From Proteromonas lacertae (Eukaryota; Sar; Bigyra; Opalinata; Proteromonadidae), in the NCBI GenBank assembly GCA_002245135.1, contig NGBS01000293.1, forward strand, positions 248,001-312,000: 64,000 nucleotides of DNA, written 5' to 3'. The notes beneath the pieces are model-generated. The model saw only the letters and a program-made list of their open reading frames with translations. It made no database searches and had not been told where the DNA came from. Both the position numbers and the translations under genes were made by a program. How positions within the stretch are numbered: position 1 is the stretch's first letter; each line of letters opens with the position of its first letter. This document shows positions 23,612 to 36,196 of the stretch, in pieces.

Positions 23612-26600
23612 TTAACTTGATTGAAAATCACTTGGATGAATAATATGTGAATTCATTCCTTCTTTATATTCAAAATCGACTTGAGCACTCATATCATCAG
23701 TACCACAACCTACTCCTTCATCTTCAACTTCTTTATTTTCTTCTTCTTTTGTTTCTTCTTCTTCCTCATCTTCTTTACACTCATTTCTTTCTTCTTCTTT
23801 TTCATTAACAGTTTCATCTTCCTCATTTATAAATTCCTCATTCTCTTCTTTTTTAGTTTCTTTTCCTTTATTTTCATCTTCTCTTAGTCTTTCTTCCTCT
23901 TCATCAACATATTCTTCTACTTCTATATTCTCTTCTACTTTTCTTTCATCAGCTATTTCATTTTCTACTGTTTCTTCCTCTTTCTCCTCCTCTTCTTCTT
24001 TTTCTTCTTCTTTTGATTCTTCATTAAAAACATCATCATCATCAAAATTTTCTTCTTCTTCTTCTTCTTCTTTATTCTCTTCAATTGTTGGTTGTATAAC
24101 AACAACACTTCTATTTTTTCCTTCATTATTTGAATGTAATGATTTACTAGAATATTGTTTCAATGATGATTTTGAAGAGCGTTTTGGAATCTTTTATTAG
24201 TTTCATTTCATCGGCAATTGCTCCAACTAATTGGTTTATAAATTGACTTACACATCTTGATAAGTTATCATCGGATTTTTCTTTCTTTATTTCTCTTTCT
24301 TCATTATCTATAACTACACTATTATTATTCTCTTGTTGTTGTTGTTGTTTGTTGTTGTTTCTTTTCTATTTCATCTGCTGAAAATGATTCTTTAAACACA
24401 GTTGAAGATTTAAATGATAATGAATTAGTAGATGATTTTGACTTTTCATTATTTAATATGTTTGAATCTTCAAATTTTATTGATGATTTTGATGAATATA
24501 TTGAATTAACTGGTTGAGGTTGTGATTGTGGAATAACTTCTTCATTTTCAATATTTTCATTGACTTTAGCTTTCACTGGTTTAATATCCTCTACTATTGA
24601 TTCTAATAACTGATTAACAAACTGACTGACATTTCTTGATAATCGATGTTGAGATTCTTGACTTAATACTGATGATTTGGATTTACTAAACATTTCAAAA
24701 TCATCAACTATATCTTCATTTTCATTATTATTACTATTATTATTAATTTGTGATTGTTGAATTGATTTATTTGATTTATTATTAACACTATTATCTTCTT
24801 CAACTTCATTCTCTTCATAATTATAAAAATCATCATCAATAAATTCAACTTCATTTTTTGATTTATTCTCTTCAACATTGCTATTACTTATTTGATTGAT
24901 TGTATTATGATCTTTAACATCTTCGTTTATTGTAACGGTCATTAATTCAGATTTTATTTCATTGGATTGTGTGACTTGAGGTTGTTGTTGTTGTACTTGT
25001 GGATTACTCTCATCTTTTTCTACTCTAAACAAACTACTATGAGTTAATAATTCATTATCAGTTTTAGATTCAGATTTCATATCACTCTCAGTAATATCAG
25101 TATTATATATCTCTTCCATCAACTGTTGACTAATTTCATCATTTGAACTACTTGAATTTTGATTAGATACAGTAATAGGTGGTTGTTGAGATAGTGGAGA
25201 TAAAAATGGTCTTGGTTTGGACATTGAATTCCTCACGAATGAATTTCTTATTAATTTCTTTGATGATCCTCTTCCTTGTCTTCGTAATGATGGAGGATAA
25301 GGTCTATGAACATCTCCAAAATTCAATTCAATTTCTTTATACAATTCTTCTCTGGATAATGGAACTTCATCTGTTTCTTCAAATGTGTCATTTCCCATAG
25401 AAGGTAAAGATGGAAAATTGAATTGATGATTACAAGTTGGATTTACATTATAATAATCAGTATTATTCCTATAACATTCATATTTGTATAATAATTTGGA
25501 TATTTCATCATCAACAATTCCTAATGCATCTCTTACTTCTCTATCTGGGATATTTTCCACTGCTTTATCACCATGAGAGTTAATCCATTTTTTAGCTATT
25601 CCTTCTTTAGAATTCTCTGACATTTTATTGATTAGTAACAGTAAATTATCTTTAATTTGGTTTACATATTCTCTTTCTTCACATATTTGATTGGCATAAT
25701 GTTCACCGTTTGATCTCATTTCTATTAATAATAATAAATATGTTTATATATACTCAATATATCTTTTCTCAATTTTGTTAATTGTATAAGTCTACTATCA
25801 CTTTTAGATAATGGAGTTTTCAATTCTTCTATTTCATCTTCCAAAGATACTTTCAATTTATTCAATTTCTCTATATCTTCACATATATTATTGATCATCA
25901 TAAAAGAACTCATAGTCTTGTCATGATTTTGTTTATATATTACTGGAATTCTTTTCATATCCTTACAACCACTGTATTGCTTTATTAAAGCAATATCCTT
26001 CTTCAATTTCTTCAATTTTATTTCTTTTTCTGTTGCTTCTTGTTTCAATTGCTTCATTCTTTTTGTTGTATAATAATCTCTGGAATAATCATTATTAGAA
26101 GCTTGACTCGCTTCAAACTATTTTAGATTATTATAGATAATTATTTATAAAATACTTGAACATTATTGTAGTTTTCATATTTCAACTGTGCTGGAGATAC
26201 AATTTCCTTTATATATTGTGATAATATTTTTAGTTTCTTTTGATGTTCTGTATTCTCTTGAATATTCTTTATTTTCATTTCATTCATTTTATACTATTAT
26301 AAATAATTATATTTTATACATTCAATTCTCTTATTTTACCATCTAAATCTTGAATTTCATTTTCTATTTCCTCTTTTTTAATTATTTGTTTACTTATTTT
26401 ATTCTGTAATACATTTACATCATTTTTGCTAAATTGAACCTTTTCTCTAGTTTCATTAATTTTCTAATTGAATTAGATAATTAAAACACATTAAAGAAGA
26501 TATAAATACATCTTTTGTTATTTGAACAAGTTTTTCTAATCTACTACTACTTACTCTGTAATGGTTTAATGTAAATTCTGCTCTTCTTAATGTTATTCTT

Positions 26601-26970
26601 CTGAAGCCATCAACACTACACAGCATAAATACATATTATATACTCAAATGTTGCATCATAATTTGACTCATCTCTATACCTTCTTCTCTCTTCAATCTTC
26701 TTTTCTAATTCTTCTATATTTGCATCTATCTCCCTTATCTCTATTCGTTTTTCTTCTATTGATTCGGTATAAAAATCACATTTCCCCTATTATTGATAAT
26801 ATTACTATAATAAACCATACTTGTAAATTAAGCAAGTCTTCAGGAAATGGATTGTGATTGTCTTCAATTTCCTCACTACCTAATATTGCTGCTATTTCAG
26901 GTGGTAAAAATGATAGATCATTCGAGTTACTACAATAAAATACTATTTTATACAAGCTACACTCAGACAT
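23612..26970 (-). CDS. Large coiled-coil protein with acidic C-terminus (several introns, two frameshifts)
   Basis: ATG at 26970 (MSECSLYK); an in-frame ATG at 26994 is also possible. Short introns include 26787-26820 and 26616-26679, with further ones between 26510 and 25720. The N-terminal half is coiled coil (IEELEKKIEERRSVDGFRRI; IINDELETIKE-like blocks). The middle (25719-24325) is Ser/Asn/Gln-rich. It contains RNVSQFVNQLLESIVEDIKP, which is echoed further on by RCVSQFINQLVGAIADEMKL: an internal repeat. The tail (24163-23612) is almost all Glu and Asp. The frame slips once in the CAA-repeat near 24340 and once at an A4 run near 24190. I do not recognise the family. Confidence 0.6.
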
Positions 26971-27064
26971 TCTTGTAAAATTGAATAAAAACAAAAATAA
27001 CAGTCTCGGTGATCCAAAAATTGTTTCAGTAAACCATCATTTTAAAATCAATAAATCTGTAATA

Positions 27065-28576
27065 ATGACTACTGTATTTCCTATTAAATTTATTAATAAA
27101 TAGTATAACAAAGAAAGCGAATTAAAAGTGGATAAATCTGAAATGATGCGCAAACATTACGACATCTCCTTATCTGCAATAGAGAATATTTCACAATTCA
27201 CAGAATGTGTAAAAACCATAAATAAATTAGGAGAGGAAAAGTTATTACCTTTGACAGTAGTGGATGAGACAAAAAAGTATATAACAATTGAGGAAGAGAT
27301 TATGCCATTCAATCTTGATGATAAAATCTGTAGTTATGGTAAATTTGATTTTGAAAATTTACTAAAAACAATGATAAGAGAAATTTATAGATTTAATACT
27401 TATTTCAACAGAAAATTCAACCTTAAAACCACCAACATATTATTTGATGGCAATAAAAATGTTTATTTTACTGATAATTTCAGTTGTATGTTGGATGGTT
27501 ATACAAATTCTAACAATCCACTCGCTGAAATCTTCGATCTATTAAAAGAAATAAAAGCAAAGTACTTTACTAGACTAAAAGACAATGATAAGAAGATTCT
27601 AGATCTAGTTATATCAATGGAAAATAACGAAAATATGATCTTAGAAGATTTTATACTAGAAGTTGAAAGTATTTGTTATTTGTTTATTATATTTGAATTA
27701 TAGATGCAATTACAGAAGTAAAGAATCAAAATGAATCGGATTCATTCTTTGCCGAATTATTAGCAGAATATAATGATGAATATAAGGAATATTTAAAAGA
27801 TAAAAAGTATTTGAATATATTGAAAGATAACGCTAGAGAATTGTATTTCTCAACAATTCATAAATTAGAAAATGGTAAAAGTATATTTCATTTTTATTTA
27901 TTTATTTATTATTAATAGAGAATTTTGTTGATGAAAAAGTTAATAATTTTGTACAGAATAGCAGTTCAAATTTAGTGTTAAGAAACTGTATTTGTTATTA
28001 TTATGTTTATTGTTATTATTAATATATAGATGGAATTGGTAATTATGGATTAGAATATGCTTTATGTTATATTAATAATTTCAGATATATAAAAGGAATA
28101 GATGTTACAAGTATTTATATTTCTATTTTATGATTATTATTTTATAGATAATAGTATTTCAGATGTTGGATTTAAATACTTTTGTTCTTGTTTTAAATAT
28201 ATTGGTTTATTGGAGAATTTAATATTCAGTAGTATGAATATTTATTTATATTTAATCAAATAGATAATCATATAACAGTAAATGGGTTAGAGTCATTTTA
28301 TGAGAATTGTTGTTATATTAATGGATTAAAGAAATTTAGTTTTTCTGGTATTTATTCATCTTATTTATACTTTTTTTTATAGAAAATGATCTTCATGATG
28401 AAGGAGGATATAAATTAATAGAAATTGTGAAAGTATTACCTGTTTTATCAGCCATGTGGATAAAAGGTATTTATTTATTTATTTAATTTCTAGATAAATA
28501 TATGTTTAATATTCAGAGTATAAAAGCGCAAATAAAAAAGAATAGTCTAAATAAATCACTTAAAGTAATGACTTAA
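27065..28576 (+). CDS. Pseudokinase with one-exon-per-repeat LRR tail
   Basis: ATG ACT ACT at 27065 is followed at once by a 30-nt intron (27074-27103). The kinase-like region reads RKFNLKTTNILF where HRDLKxxN is expected and YFTDNFS where DFG is expected. The catalytic Asp is gone and the metal-binding Asp is kept. After intron 27669-27703 the protein continues to an LRR tail. Successive exons each encode one repeat of about 28 residues (NSISDVGFKYFCSCFKYIG; NHITVNGLESFYENCCYING; NDLHDEGGYKLIEIVKVLP), separated by introns of 25-45 nt. It ends in IKKNSLNKSLKVMT. No frameshift is needed, so this is the best-preserved member of the pseudokinase-LRR type in the window. Confidence 0.7.
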
Positions 28577-28768
28577 GATTAAAAAGTGATTACGAAGATT
28601 TTGCTTTAATTTGCTCTTTATTTTTATAGATTATTAAATCAAAAATTATCTTATCCTCTACCCAATAAAAAGGAATGCAAATATAACACATACAATATAG
28701 TAAAATAAACTGTTGTTAATTTTAATGAGGATTTGAAGTGCTATGGTAAAAACTTGCATAATATCACT

Positions 28769-29116
28769 TCAATACTCGTCATTATCATATCTAAACGCAA
28801 AAGAGCTTTGTGCTGATTGAGAACGATAGGGAGAACTTAAATCTTCATTGGAATCTTCTCTTGCTTCACGTATATCAATATTTGAACTTGAATTCTCCTG
28901 GTTACTATTAATATAATGTTCAGAAAATATTATGGATGTATCATTTCCATTGTTTCTCCCGGATTCCGAGTTGATACCTACATATAAAGATGATTGACTC
29001 TCTATTGAACTGTCACTTTGATTAGAATTTTCAGTATTGCTTAAGGATAAACTTGTCCTGTTGCTTCTTACGCTAGAAAGCGTAGTTGGTATTTCATCAT
29101 CATCAGAAGATGACAT
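28769..29116 (-). CDS. Ser/Asn-rich disordered small protein
   Basis: A single 115-residue frame with ATG at 29116. It is rich in Ser, Asn, Asp and Glu, with no hydrophobic core, so it is predicted to be disordered. It has many possible phosphorylation sites (SSSDDDEIP, SSVRSNR). No homology is recognised. Codon use is like the neighbouring genes, which favours a real gene over chance, but it could be a fragment of a larger spliced gene. Confidence 0.4.
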   Translation of the reverse strand: MSSSDDDEIPTTLSSVRSNRTSLSLSNTENSNQSDSSIESQSSLYVGINSESGRNNGNDTSIIFSEHYINSNQENSSSNIDIREAREDSNEDLSSPYRSQSAQSSFAFRYDNDEY

Positions 29117-29298
29117 ACGAGCGTAGTTATATTTAATAGATGCTTGAATTAATGTATAAACTCTAAATAATTTGTCAGTTACACAAAATAACGATAATGT
29201 ATAAACAAGCTTTTTTTAAATAACATGAATATTAAAATCATTAAAAATCTTACATATTTAATTCATTCACATTAAAACAGATAATAAAAATAACTAAA

Positions 29299-29660
29299 CT
29301 AAGAGAAAAATAATTAACTCAAACTATCATTGGTTTTAACAGGAATATAGTTTGTCCTTGTAGGTTTACAACAACAACATTTGATTCCAACTATAAATAC
29401 TATACACGAAACAATAACAATAATTAAAACAATCACTACCACCAAATTTAATGATTTTTTAGTTGGTTTGTTTGTTTCAACATTTCTTGAAGTTTCTATT
29501 TCATTCATTGTCATTTCAGCTGTAACAGAATTAGATGATGTCGCATCATATAATACAGTTATTTAAGTATATTTTTACATTCTCAGGTATATTGTTAAAT
29601 AAACAAGACAAAACAAGTTGATTCACTAATTAATGGATTATTAGTATAAATCAACTTATT
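29299..29660 (-). pseudogene. Truncated duplicate of the surface-protein gene at 34149-35951
   Basis: Bases 29299-29544 are almost identical to 34134-34379. They encode the same membrane anchor (LNLVVVIVLIIVIVSCIVF), CCCC motif and C-terminal tail. Upstream, 29555-29655 resembles 34990-35100 from the middle of the ectodomain. The sequence between and the whole N-terminal half are missing and no signal peptide remains. It is a recent internally deleted copy. Confidence 0.75.
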
Positions 29661-29905
29661 CAGCACTATTATTGACATGATCAATCTTCAGCACATACTC
29701 TGGCTTCATAAAGAATGTACATAGATTGGAAATGACGAATTCTCATACTTATACCACCTCCATCAGCTGAAGCTTAACAATAATTGGATTTACATTTTCG
29801 TTACATATATTATAACATATGCAGTATACATAGTACTGCTATAAAATAGTAATATTATCATTATTATACAATCTTCAATAGAATTAAATCACATTTCAAT
29901 TTTTG

Positions 29906-29923
29906 GGTTATTCAAAATTTTGA
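29906..29923 (+). promoter_or_regulatory. Shared upstream element, GGTTATTCAAAATTTTGA
   Basis: The third copy of GGTTwnTCAAAATTTT, 44-61 bp upstream of the first possible start (29967) of the BTB-SPRY gene. Confidence 0.35.
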
Positions 29924-29966
29924 TAAAAATGAAATTTCATTATTTTTGTTATATATTTACATAAAG

Positions 29967-32085
29967 ATGATAATTAAAGTGCAAATAATGAAGATTCAGA
30001 GAAAGAGGGTATATTTTGTATTTATTTTATGATAGATTATGTCGAAAATTGGTCGAAAGTGGTTTTGGTGATATAGAAGTGAAGATTGGAGATAATCGAA
30101 TAATGTCAATCAAGTCAATTTTAGTGAATGGAAATGAAACTGTAAAGAAACTGTTGTTAGATGGTGAGTTTGTTGGAGTTTTGGAGTTATATGAAGAAAT
30201 CGAAGAAATTGGGTATTATGAGATGGAGAAATACTACAGTGGTGGTGAACTGATAATCTGTAAAGAGAGTGTGTGTGAAGTGTTGATGTTTTGTTTATGT
30301 TATAGTGAAAAAGAGATAATAAATGATTGTTATGAATTTGTGAAGAATAATATAGATGATGAATTATTAATTAAAGTAATTCATATCTGTAATGTGTTTC
30401 CTAATAGTCTAAGAGAGATAGAAGAATATAAAATGATGGAATTTGAGAAGAGAGGATATAAATATTTATATAACAGTATATATAATACAATAATCTAAAT
30501 AGATGAATATTTTATGAGATTAGAAGTAAATAATTTGAATGAATTATTATCATTTAATAATATAATAATTCGAAGTGAGATATGGTTGTTAAATCGATTA
30601 TTAGAATGGTATAAATACAAAAAGGATTACAATAACAACAAAGAGTTTATAGATAATTTTAGATGTTTGATAGAAGAAGATATTGATGGAGAAAAGATAA
30701 ATGAGAATGAAATGAATATTGATAATAGAGAGATGTTGAAAGAAATGACTATAAAATTAAAGAAAAATAATAATAACAATTACATAGATTTATATAAGAT
30801 AAAAGATAAAAATATCCAAAATATAATAATCAATAAATATTATGATGTTAATCTAATAGAATTCAACAAAGAAGAAAAAGAAATGTTGAACAAGATGAAT
30901 GAAGAAGAATTAAATACAACAATAATTCATTTATCTGAAATAGATGATGTAATAATAATCGAAATTTTATTATTAATAATAAAATATAAAGATCAAAAAA
31001 TAGAGAGTATAAATACTAGTAGTAATCTTAAATAGAATATATATCCAATATTGAAAAGAGAAATATCATAAGCAAATTATATCTGCAATATAATGAGAAT
31101 AAAAGAAATCGAACAATGAAATGTTTATGTTTATTTGTTGAAAATATAAAGATTATCTCAGCAATGGAACATCATAGTGGAAAAAAATTCTTTTTAGAAT
31201 ATTGAATGAAGATAATTATTTAAACTCCAAATCTAAAGAAATATTAATCGAATATATAAAAGAGAATAAATTGAGTATCGAAGAAGAAGAAGAAATGATT
31301 GTAAATAATGAAAGATAAAGAATTATTGAGTGAATTAAAAACAAAAGAAATCACATCATTTTCATATCCTCAATCAGAATATTCATTTAGAATAAATGAA
31401 GAAATGTCAATGATTCCTTCATTTGATGGAAATCGATGTGAATTTTCAATCAATCCTTCCTTACCTGATGGAATAATGATAGATAAAGAAAATGGAATAA
31501 TTCATGGAAAAGTAGATGATAATAAATCTAACCAAGAATATGAAATAAGTTGTAAGAATATTCGTAAATGAAAAGAAAATCAAAATAACATTAGCTTTGA
31601 ATGAAATAATATTCACAAAATTTAAAAAACATGAAAAAATATCAATTTCAAATAATGGAAGATTAATAACAAATACAAATGATGGTTATAATCATTATTA
31701 TTTGAATTTGAAAATGGAAAATGGAGTTTATCATATCAAATATAAATATCATCAAAATGGAAGTGAATATGATGATATGATGTTAGGATTTTCAGCTAAT
31801 AATACATATTCTGGTAATAATATTTATTATCAATTAACAACATGTAATTATTATGCATGTAATGGTAAAAGTAGAGATATTACTTACTATTGTCATATTG
31901 GAACAGTTGTTAATAAAAATCCAAATTTCAATAATCATGGAGATGGTTCAATTTATGAAGTGATAGTTGATATGAATAAAAGAGAATTTTGGATAAGTCA
32001 TAATGATTCATCTCCTGTTTTACTTGTTAAAGATTTACCTTCTCCATTATATCCATATACTGAATTAGTATTTGAAAACACATGA
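29967..32085 (+). pseudogene. BTB/BACK - Ig-like - SPRY protein, frame broken several times
   Basis: Recognisable parts in order: a BTB-like domain (ESGFGDIEVKIGDNRIMSIK, 30050-30330) and a BACK-like helical region (to 31030, after intron 30476-30502). Next is a putative Ig/He_PIG-type segment (LPDGIMIDKENGIIHGKV, near 31460-31530). Last is a SPRY-like domain (YYLNLKMENGVYHIKYKYH; GDGSIYEVIVDMNKREFWIS, to 32085). Reading changes frame near 31035, 31200, 31310 and 31570, and the first short exon (29967-30008) is also out of phase. Either this is a decaying copy or the assembly has repeated small errors. The SPRY part resembles that of the pseudokinase gene at 10508-11922. Confidence 0.6.
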
Positions 32086-32351
32086 TTAGAATTATTGTCA
32101 TTTTCACATCAAGATTAGAGGAATCATTATTTCAATTCTTTGTTGTTCACTAACTAATAACATTTGAAATAAGAGTGAATTGTAGTTATTAATATTTGCA
32201 GAAAATCTTAATCAATTACTAAAATAATAATATAACATTGATATGAAACATCATAACATAAAATATTTAGCTTTGAAATTTGTTCAAGCTTATCATTTTC
32301 GCTTTTAAATAAAATGAGTTGTGATAAAGTTTACTCTTATTTACAACACAA

Positions 32352-32405
32352 ATACAAATAAAAAAGAATAGTTCTAATAAATCATTTAAAGTGATTTTGG
32401 GTTAA
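32352..32405 (+). pseudogene. Orphan C-terminal tail of a pseudokinase-LRR gene
   Basis: The plus strand reads IQIKKNSSNKSFKVILG then stop. This is a close match to IKKNSLNKSLKVMT at the end of the gene at 27065-28576, and the DNA is also similar. No LRR exons precede it. It overlaps the 3' end of the minus-strand gene at 32386. It looks like a remnant of a deleted family member. Confidence 0.5.
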
Positions 32406-34021
32406 AAATTGATTCACTAATATATAATTTCTTGTTAGGATGATTTTCTAATATTCTTTTTCTGAAATCTAAATAAAATGATATGACATTATCGAAAATG
32501 CATAACTTTCTCAATTTTGTTAACTTAGAAAGAGTTTTTATTAGAATTTCTCCTCCTTTATCACTTATATTATTTGAGGATATTCTTAATACTTCTAAAT
32601 TAGGAATATCTTCAAAATGTGAAGCTAAATCTTCTATATCACCATCTTTTATTTCACAACCTATAAGATAAGAAAACACTAATGAATACTTTCCAACCCC
32701 AAATCCTTCAATTTAAATATGATATGAAGATTCTGTAGAAATACTTTTAAACCACCATTACCAATTGGATTACCATTTAATCTCAATTCCTCTAAATTTG
32801 GTAAATATATTAAACATTCCGAGAAAATATTTAATCCATATGAAGTGATATTATTATCTATAATGTTATTATTTTTTCATTATACTATCCAGCTGAATAT
32901 ATTTTATAATATTAATTTTCAATTTATCAAATTTTGAGGATAAATAATCCATTCCTACATCTCCCATCTCATCTATTTTTATTATTTAAAGTATATTATA
33001 TATACAATCACAAAAATACCATCCTTTAGCATTAATTTTTTGATTCTCATTAATTCTTTTGTCTATTCTATATTCTATTATTAATTATATTATTATTATC
33101 TATACTCAGTTCTTTTGAGATTTCTTCTGTTTCAAATGGAATTACAAGTATTTCAGGTTGATTTAATTCTATAGTTAATAATGTAGTAATGAAATCTTAT
33201 ACTTTTCAATGTAGTAATTACATCATTTAAATTTAATCTATCTTTCTTTTCTTTTCGAAGTATTTTACTTAAAAATGAGTTTAATTCATCTTTATTTTCA
33301 CATTCTAAAGGAATATATTTATTTTTATATATGTTATTTAATGTTCTCATAATAGTAGAGCCAAGAAAAGGATATTTACCACTCATCATATAGTAAAATA
33401 CTAAACCAAAATTCCAAATATCACTTAATATATCTAATTCTTTTCCTAATAATTCATCTATACTAACAAAACACAAATTTTCTCTTTTACCATCCATTTT
33501 CTTTCCTTCTCTTCCTTTGAATAACAAATTGTTACAATAATCACTCACAATCACTTCATTATCATAACTAAAAAAGATATTTGATGGTTTTAAAGCACTG
33601 TGCACTGTTTCTACTTCATTTAAACTCTTCAATACACTCAATATTCCATTTAATACATCATATGGACCAATCTCTTCAAAGTATTCTAAAGGATTTATTA
33701 TATCTAAATGAGTTTTATATTCTCTCATCACTCGATATAACATATTTTCATCATTTTCGATTAGTTTGTACTTCATTAAACCTTTAATATTCATATTATT
33801 GATTTTATTCATTATTGAAACTGCTTCCTCAACCACTTTACTATTTAAATCCTTTATATTCATATATTTTATTAATTTCTTTGAATTATTATCGGTATCT
33901 TTAATTTTACATATTCCGTTATTATTTTGATGATATATTATCTAAATATAAACAATAAAGTAATAATTAGTATTTATACTTCATAATTGTGATTGCTTAA
34001 CCATGTAGGAAATGAATTCAT
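32386..34021 (-). CDS. Pseudokinase-LRR protein
   Basis: ATG at 34021 gives a 14-residue exon ending in NHNYE, then a 38-nt intron (33942-33979) at the same place as in the pseudokinase-SPRY gene. The kinase-like domain has a glycine-loop remnant (NNNGICKIK), then VHSALKPSN for HRD (Asp to Ala) and VIVSDYC for DFG (Asp kept). DELLG replaces the APE region, and DIWNFGLVFYYMMSGKYPF follows. Downstream, several short exons encode LRRs, the last clear ones reading VLRISSNNISDKGGEILIK and LRKLCIFDN, to the stop at 32386. Exon joints between 33150 and 32680 are not all resolved and may include lesions. Confidence 0.65.
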
Positions 34022-34148
34022 ATATTTTAACCAATAATCACTTATGCAACAAGAATAAATGGCAATTACTTATTCAAGCTATTTTACAGGAGCTTGAGGA
34101 AAAAAATGATAAAAACAAAGAAAGATAAATAATCTAAGAGAAAAATAA

Positions 34149-35951
34149 TTAACTCAAACTATCATTGGTTTTAACAGGAATATAGTTTGTCCTTGTAGGT
34201 TTACAACAACAACATTTGATTCCAACTATAAATACTATACACGAAACAATAACAATAATTAAAACAATCACTACCACCAAATTTAATGATTTTTTAGTTG
34301 GTTTGTTTGTTTCAACATTTCTTGAAGTTTCTATTTCATTCATTGTCATTTCAGCTGTATCAGAATTAGATGACGTTGGATTAAGTGGTGTTAGTGATGT
34401 TGGAAATATATTATTATTATCATCATTAACACAATAGTCTTTATAAAGAGGTATTTTACTTATATACATATCATAAATGATTCTAGCTGTGTTATAATCA
34501 ATATATGGTAAATATGGATAATATATAATATTATATGACTGTTGAAATCCTAATTCATTCATTTCCTCTATTTTTTCATTGATTAAATCATTTTTATTAT
34601 TGATTATTTTATATCGATCATTTACATATACTTTTGTATAAAAATTTCTACCAATATGGTTGCGCATTATTTCAATATTATCCACTTTCATTTTTCCTTT
34701 CTTATTAATGAATATATAGCTATTCTTCATTATAACACTATTCGTTACTGGATTATTAACAGTAACAACTGAACAAATGGCATTTGCTTTCAGTTTATTT
34801 TCATTTATTTTAGATGAAAAGTCCTTGTTGAAATAAAACCTGATAATCAGATAATTCAATATGATTTTACTATTTCTATTAGTAAGTCTTGTTACACCAG
34901 AAAAATAAAATCCTCTTTCATGACTTTTCGTTTGTTCATTCTGAGAGAGTTGAACATTGATTTCATCAAACATAATATCTATAATACAATTGTTTAAGTT
35001 TATTTTTACATTCTCAGGTATATTGTCAAATAAACATGATAAATAATTTGATTTACTTATTAATGGATTGTCAGAATAAATCAAATTATTCATCACTATA
35101 ATTGACATATTATTAATTTCCATATTTGTTTGACTAGAATATACAAATAAACTATAATATGTCTCAATCATCATTTCGATATTTATCGATTTTATATCTA
35201 TTACTACATAATCAAAATTTGTATTTTTGATATTACCAAATAATAAGCCACTTTCTACTTTACTCATTTGAGTATTGATTGTAATTGTTTTACCCTTCAA
35301 ATATATTCCTTTGTAGGTTATTGGATTATTGTTTATCACTTCATTACTTATTAAACTAAACTTTGATTTAACATTTTCATCTTTACTCAAATACATTATT
35401 TCCATTTCATTAAATAAAATTCCAACATCAGTCAGCGTACTAGATGTTATTGAATCACTTATTAAACTGAATTTATTGTGTTTCACTTTAATATTCATTC
35501 TATTCATTATCTTTATATGAAATCCTTTTATTTTCACATTCTTCATTTGTCTTATCAAGCCATTACTAATGGTAATATTATTATTATTCCTCGCGCTAAT
35601 CTCAATATTTATATTGTACAGCTCCATATCCTTTAATTCGTTAAATAGAGTACATTTATTATTTCTACAACCAACTAATTCCAGTATAGTTCTGCCACCA
35701 TTTCCTATCAATTTCGATATTTTTGGCGTCATTTCTAACCAATTAGACATATCTATCTTCATTCTTTTGCACAATCTCACTTCTCCATCACCCATCAGAA
35801 GTTTATAAAATTCTTCATTATTGCTTGGGTTTAGTTGACGTTCTTTACTTCTTGAATAAAGATCTACTCCTATAATACTCTCCAATTGATCAAAATACAC
35901 ATATACTAAAAGCATAGATATTATAAAACTATAAATAAGTATAAAAACCAT
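34149..35951 (-). CDS. Putative cell-surface protein, beta-helix-like ectodomain, C-terminal membrane anchor
   Basis: A single 600-residue exon. The N-terminus (MVFILIYSFIISMLLVYVYF) is a signal peptide or anchor. The long middle is Asn/Ile/Ser-rich with short beta-strand-like runs (NNCIIDIMF, MSIIVMNNLIYS) that fit a parallel beta-helix. No cysteine-rich modules are seen. Near the end come a Ser/Thr/Pro stalk and a membrane helix (LNLVVVIVLIIVIVSCIVF). Four consecutive Cys, a likely palmitoylation site, and a short cytoplasmic tail follow. Ligand and function are unknown. A truncated copy lies at 29299-29660, showing that this is a duplicating family. Confidence 0.7.
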   Translation of the reverse strand: MVFILIYSFIISMLLVYVYFDQLESIIGVDLYSRSKERQLNPSNNEEFYKLLMGDGEVRLCKRMKIDMSNWLEMTPKISKLIGNGGRTILELVGCRNNKCTLFNELKDMELYNINIEISARNNNNITISNGLIRQMKNVKIKGFHIKIMNRMNIKVKHNKFSLISDSITSSTLTDVGILFNEMEIMYLSKDENVKSKFSLISNEVINNNPITYKGIYLKGKTITINTQMSKVESGLLFGNIKNTNFDYVVIDIKSINIEMMIETYYSLFVYSSQTNMEINNMSIIVMNNLIYSDNPLISKSNYLSCLFDNIPENVKINLNNCIIDIMFDEINVQLSQNEQTKSHERGFYFSGVTRLTNRNSKIILNYLIIRFYFNKDFSSKINENKLKANAICSVVTVNNPVTNSVIMKNSYIFINKKGKMKVDNIEIMRNHIGRNFYTKVYVNDRYKIINNKNDLINEKIEEMNELGFQQSYNIIYYPYLPYIDYNTARIIYDMYISKIPLYKDYCVNDDNNNIFPTSLTPLNPTSSNSDTAEMTMNEIETSRNVETNKPTKKSLNLVVVIVLIIVIVSCIVFIVGIKCCCCKPTRTNYIPVKTNDSLS

Positions 35952-36196
35952 TAAATATAATTTGCTTAGTAGATTTACACTACTTTCAATTTTCTGAAGT
36001 ATTTCACAAAAAACTAAGTATTCAGTTTAGACATGAATAATCATATGTTTGCAAGTGATGTTAAGATGTAAAAATTATTTAAAATTCATAATCAATCAAC
36101 ATAAAGAAAGATATTATATAAAATATAAATACTTAATTACTATTTTTCTTCTTATTATTATAGAAAAAACCTTTATATATATATATATACATTTAC

